Assembly: GCA_003235435.1 (NCBI GenBank)
Contig: QJWF01000192.1
Coordinates: 1 to 5,917, forward strand
DNA from: Nitrosomonadales bacterium
Lineage (GTDB): Bacteria; Pseudomonadota; Gammaproteobacteria; Burkholderiales; Gallionellaceae
Direction: 5' to 3'
Length of the DNA: 5,917 bases
The notes beneath the pieces are model-generated. The model ran no database searches and was not told the DNA's origin. It was given only the letters and a program-made list of their open reading frames with translations. Positions 1 through 5,327 of the stretch are shown in pieces; position 1 is the stretch's first letter; the number at the start of each line of letters is the position of its first letter. Made by a program: the position numbers and the translations under genes.

Positions 1-256
1 GCATACAAACTACGCTGTGCTTCGTTTGCACCGCACAGCTTGGTCATAATTTTCATCTATCAAGGGAAAAAAATATCGGCATTTGTTGCCATCCGGTACT
101 ATGAATGAGTGCAGGTCAGTTCACCAAAAACGGAGATTAACTGATCATTACACAGGCTTACCCGCGGAAGCCGCGGGAATCCTGTATTAATTTGTTGACC
201 CGCGGCGCAGATTGGATAAACTCCGTTCAAGGTGCTTTATCGGAGCCGCTTCTCCC
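1..256. other. Non-coding, hairpin-rich region upstream of the HD-GYP gene
   Basis: No convincing gene is seen here. The stretch contains several inverted repeats: GCTGTGC 14-20 with GCACAGC 33-39; GGCA 78-81 with TGCC 87-90; TCAGTT 116-121 with AACTGA 139-144; and a strong GC-rich hairpin at 152-185. A run of seven or more A's follows GGG at 64-66. No clean sigma70 promoter could be assigned. The hairpins may be a structured leader of the downstream gene, or partly the terminator of a gene to the left. The conserved bases of a GEMM-type cyclic-di-GMP riboswitch were looked for and not recognised. Confidence 0.5.
152..185. repeat. Strong two-part stem-loop upstream of the HD-GYP gene
   Basis: CCCGCGG (161-167) pairs with CCGCGGG (171-177) around a three-base AAG loop. 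This 7-bp GC stem is enclosed, across a small internal loop, by ACAGG (152-156) with CCTGT (181-185). No proper T-tract follows (ATTAATTTG), so a classical intrinsic terminator is not well supported. It ends about 70 bases before the preferred start codon, so it could be a leader structure affecting transcript stability or translation. Confidence 0.55.
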
Positions 257-1381
257 ATGTTCGAACATCAGGATGTCCTTGCAGCATTGAACGGCAAATT
301 GCCTTTGCCGGAAAAAATATCCTACGTCCATGGCTTGCTGAAAGACCGTTTTGATTTCATCGACCGCATTTCAGTGGCGATCTATGATCAAAAAACGGAT
401 TTGCTGAAGACATTTGTGCACAGCAGCGGAGATGAGAACCCCTTGTCCCTGTATTCGGCCAAGCTTTCTGATTCCGCTTCGATGATGGAGATCCTGAAGG
501 TGGGCCGTCCACGGGTGGTGAACGACCTTGATATATTCAGCAACGTCAAGGCGGAGCATGCTCGCCGACTGTCAGAATTGAAGTATCGATCCAGCTATAC
601 CATGCCGATGTTCCAGAACGGGGAGTTTTTCGGATTCTTGTTCTTCAATTCGCGCAAGAAGGACGTCTTTGTCGAGACCGTTCTGCATTACCTGGATATG
701 GTGGGCCACCTGTTGTCCCTGCTGGTGATCCATAACATGTCGACATCGCGAAGCCTGTATGCGATCGTCAAGACTGCCGCGAATATCACCTTGCACCGCG
801 ATTTTGAGACGGGCGCACACCTAGACCGGATGTCCAATTATGCGCGCCTGATCGCTCGGGAGGTGGCAAAGAAATATGAACTCAACGATGAACTCGTCGA
901 GCATATCTTCCTGTTTTCCCCGCTGCACGACATCGGGAAGATCGGCATATCAGACGCCATCCTGCTCAAGCCGGGCACGCTCACGCAAGCGGAATTCGAC
1001 ACCATGAAAACCCATGCGGCGAAAGGCGGCGAGATCATCGACACGATGCTGAGCAATCTTGGATTGAATGAATTTCCGCATGCCGAAATCCTGCGCAATA
1101 TCGCGCTTTATCATCACGAAGCGCTCAACGGCAGCGGTTATAACGGGATGATGAATGAAGATATCCCGCCGGAGGCCAAGATCGTCGCTGTCGCGGATGT
1201 GTTCGACGCCCTGACCAGCATTCGTCCGTACAAGGAAGCATGGAGCAACGACAAGGCGTTCGAGTTCATGCAGTCCATTGCCGGCAGCAAACTCGATGAG
1301 GACTGTGTGGCCGCATTGATCAAATGCCGCGACGAAGTGGAGGCTATCCAGAAAAGATTCAAGGAAGACCTTCTCGGTTAG
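257..1381 (+). CDS. GAF-HD-GYP domain protein, putative cyclic-di-GMP phosphodiesterase with a variant GYP motif
   Basis: A cytoplasmic signalling protein of 374 aa: an N-terminal GAF-like sensor (about residues 12-155) and a C-terminal HD-GYP domain (about 175-355). HD-GYP enzymes hydrolyse cyclic-di-GMP at a metal centre. Visible here are H188 in the GAHLDR stretch, the HDIGKIG motif (H224/D225), H253, the HHE triad at 286-288, and D314 in a well-kept VADVFDALTSIRPYK block. The usual HHExxDGxGYP box instead reads HHEALNGSGYN, with D291 changed to N and the GYP proline changed to N296. Metal ligands look intact, so it is probably catalytic, but ligand binding or partner contacts may differ. 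No membrane segment or GGDEF/EAL domain is seen. ATG 257 is preferred because GGAG lies 11 bases upstream; an in-frame TTG at 212 would add 15 residues but has no visible ribosome site. The exonuclease gene follows after 24 bases. Confidence 0.9.
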   Translation: MFEHQDVLAALNGKLPLPEKISYVHGLLKDRFDFIDRISVAIYDQKTDLLKTFVHSSGDENPLSLYSAKLSDSASMMEILKVGRPRVVNDLDIFSNVKAEHARRLSELKYRSSYTMPMFQNGEFFGFLFFNSRKKDVFVETVLHYLDMVGHLLSLLVIHNMSTSRSLYAIVKTAANITLHRDFETGAHLDRMSNYARLIAREVAKKYELNDELVEHIFLFSPLHDIGKIGISDAILLKPGTLTQAEFDTMKTHAAKGGEIIDTMLSNLGLNEFPHAEILRNIALYHHEALNGSGYNGMMNEDIPPEAKIVAVADVFDALTSIRPYKEAWSNDKAFEFMQSIAGSKLDEDCVAALIKCRDEVEAIQKRFKEDLLG

Positions 1382-1405
1382 CGTAATCTATCAGGGCCGC
1401 GCTAC

Positions 1406-2185
1406 ATGAATCCTATCCTTGTGTTTGACATCGAAACCGTACCTGACATCTCCGGATTGCGGGCCTTGCATGAACTGGATGAGCGCGTCGGCGATGCCGA
1501 AGTGGCGGAAATGGCTTTCCAGCTGCGCCGCCAAAAGACCGGCAGCGATTTTCTGCCGCATCATCTGCAGCGCGTGGTGGCGATCTCTTGCGCATTGCGC
1601 GAGGGCGACAATTTCCGTGTCTGGTCTTTGGGGGATTTACATGAGGACGAGGGCAGCATCATCCAGCGCTTTTTCGACGGCATCGAAAAATACACGCCCC
1701 AACTGGTGTCATGGAACGGCAGCGGCTTCGACCTGCCGGTGCTGCACTATCGCGGCCTGATCCACGGCGTGCAGTGCGCGCGCTACTGGGACCAGGGCGA
1801 GGATGACAAGGAATTCAAGTGGAACAACTACATCAGCCGTTATCATTCGCGCCATCTCGACCTGATGGACCTGCTGGCGATGTATTCCGGGCGCGCCAAC
1901 GCGCCGCTGGATGAACTGGCCAAGCTGATCGGTTTCCCAGGCAAACTGGGCATGGATGGCAGCAAGGTGTGGGAGTGTTACCAGCAGGGCAGGCTCGAAG
2001 AGATCCGCAACTATTGTGAAACCGACGTGGCGAACACCTATCTGGTTTTCGCGCGTTTTCAGATGATGCGCGGCGTGCTGACCCGGGCGCGATTCAAAAA
2101 GGAATGCGATCTGGTGCGTGCCGAGCTTGGCAAACTCGATCAGGATCATTGGCGCGAATTTTTGGCCGCATGGCAGACTTCTTGA
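1406..2185 (+). CDS. Predicted 3'-5' exonuclease related to the PolB proofreading domain
   Basis: A 259-aa stand-alone DEDDy-type exonuclease of the family known as predicted 3'-5' exonuclease of the PolB type (DNA_pol_B_exo2). All acidic motifs are visible: Exo I as D8-I-E10 in VFDIETVPD, Exo II as N104-x3-F108-D109 in [12 protein letters not shown], a further Asp in HLDLMDLL (about 152-155), and Exo III as Y203-x3-D207 in [12 protein letters not shown]. These would bind two metal ions and remove 3'-terminal nucleotides from single-stranded or mismatched nucleic acid. The cellular role of this family is not settled. No polymerase domain is attached, and the length is normal for the family. 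The ATG at 1406 has AGGG nine bases upstream and leaves 24 bases after the HD-GYP stop, so the two are probably co-transcribed. A long palindromic repeat begins one base after its stop codon. Confidence 0.9.
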   Translation: MNPILVFDIETVPDISGLRALHELDERVGDAEVAEMAFQLRRQKTGSDFLPHHLQRVVAISCALREGDNFRVWSLGDLHEDEGSIIQRFFDGIEKYTPQLVSWNGSGFDLPVLHYRGLIHGVQCARYWDQGEDDKEFKWNNYISRYHSRHLDLMDLLAMYSGRANAPLDELAKLIGFPGKLGMDGSKVWECYQQGRLEEIRNYCETDVANTYLVFARFQMMRGVLTRARFKKECDLVRAELGKLDQDHWREFLAAWQTS

Positions 2186-2186
2186 A

Positions 2187-2275
2187 CCCCTCTCCCATCG
2201 TGGGAGAGGGGCGGGGGAGAGGGGGGTGGAAAATTTCACCCTCTCCCTTGCCCTCTCCCTTCAATGGAGAGGGGG
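2187..2275. repeat. 89-bp near-perfect palindromic intergenic repeat built from CCCTCTCCC/GGGAGAGGG arms
   Basis: Left hairpin: CCCCTCTCCCA (2187-2197) pairs with TGGGAGAGGGG (2201-2211), an 11-bp perfect stem with a TCG loop. Right hairpin: CCCTCTCC (2251-2258) pairs with GGAGAGGG (2266-2273). Between them GGGAGAGGG near 2216-2224 faces CCCTCTCCC at 2239-2247 across the AT-rich centre AAATTT. The reverse complement of the right half aligns along nearly the whole left half, so the unit is one large inverted repeat of REP/MITE style. Repeats with this core are familiar from proteobacterial intergenic regions. It sits between the exonuclease and rlmD and could attenuate transcription or protect the upstream mRNA end. 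Confidence 0.85.
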
Positions 2276-2300
2276 TAACCCCTCTTTTCTATGGATATTA

Positions 2301-3602
2301 ATGAATTCCGTACTCGTTGAATCCCTCGACCAGGAAGGCCGCGGTGTCGCCCACGACAACGGCAAGGTGATCTTCATCGAGGGCGCCCTGACCGGCGAGA
2401 CAGTCAGCTACAGCTCATATCGCAAGAAGCCAACGTTTGAGCAGGCGCAAGTCACGCAGATACACAAATCATCTTCGATGCGCGTCCAGCCTCGGTGCAT
2501 ACACTTTGGCGTGTGCGGCGGATGTTCGATGCAGCATCTTGAATTCGGCGCGCAAGTCTCGGTCAAGCAGCGCATCCTCGAAGACAACCTTTGGCACATC
2601 GGCAAGGTCAAGGCGGAAACCATGCTGGCACCGATTTACGGACTGCCGTGGGGGTATCGCGAACGTGCTCGGCTTTCGGTCAGGTATGTGATCAAGAAAG
2701 GTAAGGTGCTGGTGGGCTTTCACGAGAAACGCAGCAGCTTCGTCGCCGACATGCAGCACTGCGAGATCCTTGCGCCGAAGATCGCCGCTCTCTTGACGCA
2801 GCTGGCTGAATTGATTGACAGTCTGTCGATCCGCGACCGCTTGCCGCAGATCGAAGTGGCAGTCGGCGAGGAGGTGGATGTGCTGGTATTAAGGGTTCTG
2901 GAGCCGCCGAACAGCAAAGACGAAACTGCGTTGCGCGCCTTTGCCGACAAATACGAGATTCAGTTCTGGCTGCAACCCGGCGGACCGGATACCGCTGCCC
3001 CGTTCCATCCGCTGGAGGCGCCACCGCTTGCCTACAGCTTGCCCGAATTCGATATCATCATGCCGTTCGCGCCGACCGAGTTCACCCAGGTGAACAGTGT
3101 GCTGAATCGTGTGATGGTGAGCCGGGCGATACGGTTGTTTGATTCGCAACCGGATGAACGCATCGCGGATTTCTTTTGCGGCCTGGGCAACTTCACGCTG
3201 CCGATCGCGCGCAGCGGCGCACAGGTGACAGGAATCGAAGGCAGCGAGACATTGGTGAAGCGCGCGATGCAGAATGCAGAATACAATCGCTTGTCCGGAA
3301 ATACACGGTTCCAGGCGATGAACCTGTTCGCGGTGGATGAAAAAAATCTGGCGCAACTTGGAAGATTCGACAAATGGCTGGTTGATCCGCCGCGCGATGG
3401 TGCGATCGAATTGGTGAAGTCCATCTCGCCGGAGATCGCGCCCGAACGCATCGTTTATGTGAGCTGCAATCCCGCGACATTGGCTCGTGATGCAGCGGTG
3501 CTGGTACAGGTCAACGGCTATACGCTCAAGGCTGCCGGCGTGATGAACATGTTCCCGCACACTTCGCACGTGGAATCGATTGCCTTGTTTGAACGGCAAT
3601 GA
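2301..3602 (+). CDS. rlmD: 23S rRNA (uracil(1939)-C(5))-methyltransferase RlmD
   Basis: This enzyme transfers a methyl group from S-adenosylmethionine to C5 of U1939 (E. coli numbering) of 23S rRNA. The 433-aa length equals that of E. coli RlmD (RumA). Domains in order: an N-terminal TRAM-like RNA-binding domain (about 1-55) with QEGRGVAH; a [4Fe-4S] site with C66, C72, C75 and C154, whose spacing matches the E. coli ligands; a central domain; and the SAM-dependent methyltransferase domain with [12 protein letters not shown] (292-303), DPPRDGA (362-368) and [10 protein letters not shown], where C389 is the nucleophile. E425 near the C-terminus fits the catalytic base. ATG 2301 is chosen because it starts exactly at the conserved N-terminus; the frame stays open further left only by running through the palindromic repeat. 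The ribosome site is weak (GGAT at 2293-2296, or the purine run at the end of the repeat). The rhodanese gene follows after 16 bases. Confidence 0.97.
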   Translation: MNSVLVESLDQEGRGVAHDNGKVIFIEGALTGETVSYSSYRKKPTFEQAQVTQIHKSSSMRVQPRCIHFGVCGGCSMQHLEFGAQVSVKQRILEDNLWHIGKVKAETMLAPIYGLPWGYRERARLSVRYVIKKGKVLVGFHEKRSSFVADMQHCEILAPKIAALLTQLAELIDSLSIRDRLPQIEVAVGEEVDVLVLRVLEPPNSKDETALRAFADKYEIQFWLQPGGPDTAAPFHPLEAPPLAYSLPEFDIIMPFAPTEFTQVNSVLNRVMVSRAIRLFDSQPDERIADFFCGLGNFTLPIARSGAQVTGIEGSETLVKRAMQNAEYNRLSGNTRFQAMNLFAVDEKNLAQLGRFDKWLVDPPRDGAIELVKSISPEIAPERIVYVSCNPATLARDAAVLVQVNGYTLKAAGVMNMFPHTSHVESIALFERQ

Positions 3603-3618
3603 AGAACAAAGGAACCTC

Positions 3619-4089
3619 ATGATGAAGAGTTACGATGACCTGGTTGCGGAGGCGCTAAAGCGCGTGAAAGAACTTATGCCATGGGACTTGAGCAGGATGC
3701 TTGCCGGCGGAGGCAAGCCGGTATTGCTCGATGTGCGCGAACCGGCGGAATTCTCGATGCTTCATATCCCCGGTTCGATCAACGTTCCGCGCGGTGTGCT
3801 TGAGCAATCCTGCGAATGGGATTATGACGAGACCATTCCGTTTCTTGCGGCCGGGCGGGAACTGGAAATCGTGGTGGTGTGCCGTTCAGGCAAGCGCTCG
3901 GTCCTGGCAGCGGATGTATTGTTGAGCATGGGCTACACCAGGGTGGTCTCGCTGAAGACCGGCGTGCGCGGGTGGAATGACTACGAGCAGCCATTGGTGG
4001 ACGGGGGGGACAATCCGGTGGATGCCGATACCGCAGAAACGCTGCTGGGACCGAGACTGCGTCCTGACCAGCGCAAGCCGAAATCCTGA
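3619..4089 (+). CDS. Single-domain rhodanese-like sulfurtransferase
   Basis: A 156-aa cytoplasmic protein with one rhodanese domain (about residues 20-125). Rhodaneses carry a persulfide on a catalytic cysteine and pass sulfur to an acceptor such as cyanide or a thiol. Visible marks are LLDVREPAEF (D38, R40, E41), the HIPGSINVP strand-loop (49-57), and the active loop C88-RSGKR, which has the six-residue CRxGxR form of active sulfurtransferases. The downstream GWNDYEQPL ending is also typical. A polar tail of about 30 residues follows. No signal peptide or membrane helix is seen. Two consecutive ATGs at 3619 and 3622 are both possible: AAAGGA at 3608-3613 is 5 or 8 bases away, so 3622 has slightly better spacing. 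It is probably translated from the rlmD transcript and precedes a strong terminator. The physiological sulfur acceptor cannot be told from sequence. Confidence 0.92.
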   Translation: MMKSYDDLVAEALKRVKELMPWDLSRMLAGGGKPVLLDVREPAEFSMLHIPGSINVPRGVLEQSCEWDYDETIPFLAAGRELEIVVVCRSGKRSVLAADVLLSMGYTRVVSLKTGVRGWNDYEQPLVDGGDNPVDADTAETLLGPRLRPDQRKPKS

Positions 4090-4095
4090 GGATGT

Positions 4096-4124
4096 AAAAA
4101 GGCGACCGGAAGGTCGCCTTTTTT
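4096..4124. terminator. Bidirectional intrinsic terminator between convergent genes
   Basis: GGCGACC (4101-4107) and GGTCGCC (4112-4118) form a perfect 7-bp GC-rich stem with a GGAA loop. Six T's follow at 4119-4124 and five A's precede at 4096-4100, so it works in both directions. It lies seven bases after the rhodanese stop and 31 bases beyond the stop of the leftward Bax inhibitor gene, and so can end both transcripts. Confidence 0.93.
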
Positions 4125-4155
4125 GTTCGGTGCAGAGATAACCGCGCAGCAGGTT

Positions 4156-4839
4156 TTAGTCGCGCTCTCCGGCGAACGCCATCAACAGGCTCAACAGATT
4201 GATGAACAGGTTATAGATGTTCAGGAACAGCCCCAGCGTCGCCATCACATAATTGGTCTCGCCGCCATGCACGATGCGGCTGACGTCGAACAGGATATAG
4301 GCCGAGAAGATCAGCACGGCGATCGAGGAGATTGTCAGCGACATCGCGGGAATCTGGAAGAACAGGTTCGCCAGCGAAGCGATGATCAGCAGGATCAGCC
4401 CGATGAACAGGAACTTGCCCATGAAGCTGAAATCCTTCTTGGTGACGGTGGCCAGAGTCGCCAGGCTGAAGAAGATTATTCCAGTGCCGCCGGCCGCAAG
4501 GCCGATCAGTTGGGCGCCGTTCTTCAAGTGCAGTGCCACTTGCAGGATAGGGCCGAGGAACACGCCGGCCACAAAGGTAAAGCCCAGCAGGGCAACGACG
4601 CCCCACACGCTGTTGCGCAGCGCGGTCACAGCGAACATCATGCCGATCATCGCACCGAACATCAGCAGGGAGCTCATGATCGGGCTTTGTGCCATGAACG
4701 CGAAACTCATCGACATGCCGACGAACGCACCGATAACTGTCGGAATCATCGTCAACGCCAGCATCATGTAGGTGTTGCGCAGAACCTTGTTCTGTTCCGC
4801 TGCAAGCGAACCGGCTTGGGTTATGGTTTGAATCTGCAT
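4156..4839 (-). CDS. Bax inhibitor-1/YccA family membrane protein
   Basis: A 227-aa inner-membrane protein of the Bax inhibitor-1 family (UPF0005, TMBIM), with about seven hydrophobic helices near 23-43, 53-73, 78-100, 108-130, 140-162, 165-186 and 197-222. The C-terminal family signature is clear: SAYILFDVSRIVHGG followed by NYVMATLGLFLNIYNLFINLL. E. coli YccA interacts with and moderates the FtsH protease, and the Bacillus homologue YetJ is a pH-sensitive calcium leak channel; which applies here is unknown. D185 is kept, while the position where many homologues have an LYLD aspartate is N207. The start is well supported: AGGAG (4847-4851, read on the minus strand) is seven bases before ATG. 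The tRNA-Ser gene lies 93 bases upstream on the same strand. A long opposite-strand open frame over this gene is a codon-bias shadow. Confidence 0.94.
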   Translation of the reverse strand: MQIQTITQAGSLAAEQNKVLRNTYMMLALTMIPTVIGAFVGMSMSFAFMAQSPIMSSLLMFGAMIGMMFAVTALRNSVWGVVALLGFTFVAGVFLGPILQVALHLKNGAQLIGLAAGGTGIIFFSLATLATVTKKDFSFMGKFLFIGLILLIIASLANLFFQIPAMSLTISSIAVLIFSAYILFDVSRIVHGGETNYVMATLGLFLNIYNLFINLLSLLMAFAGERD

Positions 4840-4883
4840 CTGTAGTCTCCTGTGTTAAGCAAATATTGCGACAACGAGTGATA

Positions 4884-4912
4884 AGAGTAGCGAAGCGGCG
4901 AAAAAGTTTCAA
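4884..4912 (-). promoter_or_regulatory. Possible sigma70-type promoter for the Bax inhibitor gene
   Basis: On the minus strand TTGAAA (4907-4912) resembles a -35 box (5 of 6). A 17-base spacer separates it from TACTCT (4884-4889), a poor -10 box. It falls in the gap between tRNA-Ser and the gene. No terminator was found after the tRNA, so read-through from the tRNA promoter is an alternative. Confidence 0.3.
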
Positions 4913-4932
4913 TCGTGAAGGAAACAGGGAAA

Positions 4933-5022
4933 TGGCGGAGGGCGTGAGATTCGAACTCACGAAGGGGGTAAACCCTTGCTGGTTTTCAAGACCAGTGCCT
5001 TCAACCGCTCGGCCAGCCCTCC
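4933..5022 (-). tRNA. tRNA-Ser (anticodon UGA)
   Basis: Reading the minus strand, the 90-nt gene has acceptor GGAGGGC pairing with GCCCTCC (4937-4943), discriminator G and an encoded CCA (4933-4935). The D-arm region is TGGCCGAGCGGTTGAAGGCA. The anticodon stem CTGGT/ACCAG encloses loop CTTGAAA, giving anticodon TGA. A long class II variable arm reads AAGGGTTTACCCCCTT, and the T arm is GTGAG with loop TTCGAAT and CTCAC. The long variable arm and UGA anticodon identify a serine tRNA reading UCA and related codons. A TAAAAT-like -10 sequence lies just upstream (5036-5041) without a clear -35 box. A broken copy of its 5' half lies immediately upstream. Confidence 0.97.
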
Positions 5023-5058
5023 AGAAATTTTCAGTATTTTAACAACCTTGCTGGTTTT

Positions 5059-5184
5059 GGCTCCGACATAACCTGAAGGTTAGTCTACGCCGCAACAAGC
5101 CCGCAACCTGTTGTGGTTCCGGCTTCACATTGGCTACGCCAATATGAGCCTGCACCGCAACAAGTCCGCTATGCGGGCGTGTTG
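5059..5184. repeat. 126-bp insert of two degenerate tandem hairpin units within the tRNA-Ser remnant
   Basis: Two units share ordered blocks: GGYTCCGRC (5059-5067 and 5115-5123), CTACGCC (5085-5091 and 5134-5140), CCGCAACAAGYCCGC (5090-5104 and 5155-5169, 14 of 15) and TGTTGT (5109-5114 and 5180-5185). Each unit folds. CCGCAACA (5090-5097) pairs with TGTTGTGG (5109-5116). ATTGGC (5129-5134) pairs with GCCAAT (5138-5143) and extends to GGC/GCC. CAACA (5158-5162) pairs with TGTTG (5180-5184) around CCGC-TAT-GCGG. No open reading frame is evident. It looks like a miniature palindromic element, family unknown to me. Confidence 0.65.
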
Positions 5185-5214
5185 TCAAAACCAGTGCCTT
5201 CAACCGCTTTGACC

Positions 5215-5244
5215 ATTTTCATGCAGCTGTGCCGCATAGAAAAT
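5215..5244. repeat. Palindrome in the second insert of the tRNA-Ser remnant
   Basis: ATTTTC-ATGC (5215-5224) pairs with GCAT-A-GAAAAT (5234-5244), a 10-bp stem with one bulged A and a nine-base loop. It fills most of the 51-base insert at 5209-5259 that splits the D-arm part of the broken tRNA copy. Confidence 0.6.
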
Positions 5245-5291
5245 TGCATCCCATTGGGACAGCCAGCCCTCGGTGGCCGCGCATTTTGAAC

Positions 5292-5307
5292 CATGCAGCA
5301 AGGCATG
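5292..5307. repeat. Small palindrome in the third insert of the tRNA-Ser remnant
   Basis: CATGC (5292-5296) pairs with GCATG (5303-5307) around the loop AGCAAG. It ends exactly where the last tRNA-flank fragment (5308-5316) begins, inside the 36-base insert at 5272-5307. It is not followed by a T-tract on either strand, so it is not a convincing terminator for queD. Confidence 0.45.
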
Positions 5308-5327
5308 TCCAGAAATACTACTGAAAA

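Larger units (their letters stand above)
5046..5316 (-). pseudogene. Broken partial copy of the tRNA-Ser 5' half, interrupted by three short inserts
   Basis: Four fragments match the intact tRNA-Ser gene in the same order and orientation. 5046-5058 equals 4974-4986 (13 of 13, 3' side of the anticodon arm and start of the variable arm). 5185-5208 equals 4986-5009 (23 of 24, anticodon loop to D arm). 5262-5271 equals 5012-5021 (10 of 10, acceptor 5' strand and adjoining bases). 5308-5316 equals 5020-5028 (9 of 9, including the 5' flank CCAGAAAT). Inserts of about 126, 51 and 36 bases separate them. The T arm and 3' acceptor strand are absent, so no functional tRNA can form. The flank match argues for a true duplication rather than chance. 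With 5040-5327 this covers the whole gap between the tRNA and queD. Confidence 0.75.

Noticed and set aside
74..96. Possible sigma54 promoter (GGCAT...TTGCC) before the HD-GYP gene
   Set aside because: The GG and GC elements are separated by 8 bases, not the required 10, so it is better explained as a small inverted repeat.
1..211. Cyclic-di-GMP riboswitch (GEMM) upstream of the HD-GYP gene
   Set aside because: The conserved core sequences and tetraloop-receptor signature expected for GEMM-I could not be found; only generic hairpins are present.
2889..3620. Minus-strand open frame of 243 codons across the 3' half of rlmD
   Set aside because: The plus strand encodes the conserved methyltransferase motifs here. 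The antisense product is His/Arg/Cys-rich without a domain, typical of a shadow frame.
4123..4845. Long plus-strand open frame (240 codons) opposite the Bax inhibitor gene
   Set aside because: Its product is rich in Gln, His, Asp and Arg with no recognisable domain, and it starts inside the terminator's T-tract. It is the mirror of a hydrophobic membrane protein's codon pattern on the other strand.
5059..5184. Self-splicing or archaeal-type tRNA intron at the anticodon loop
   Set aside because: At about 126 bases it is too short for a group I or II intron, no conserved core was seen, and the tRNA copy lacks its 3' half, so splicing could not yield a tRNA.
5040..5327. CRISPR array, suggested by repeated CGCAACAAG blocks
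   Set aside because: Only two diverged copies with unequal internal spacing are present, and they form hairpins and tandem units rather than repeat-spacer periodicity. No cas gene is nearby.
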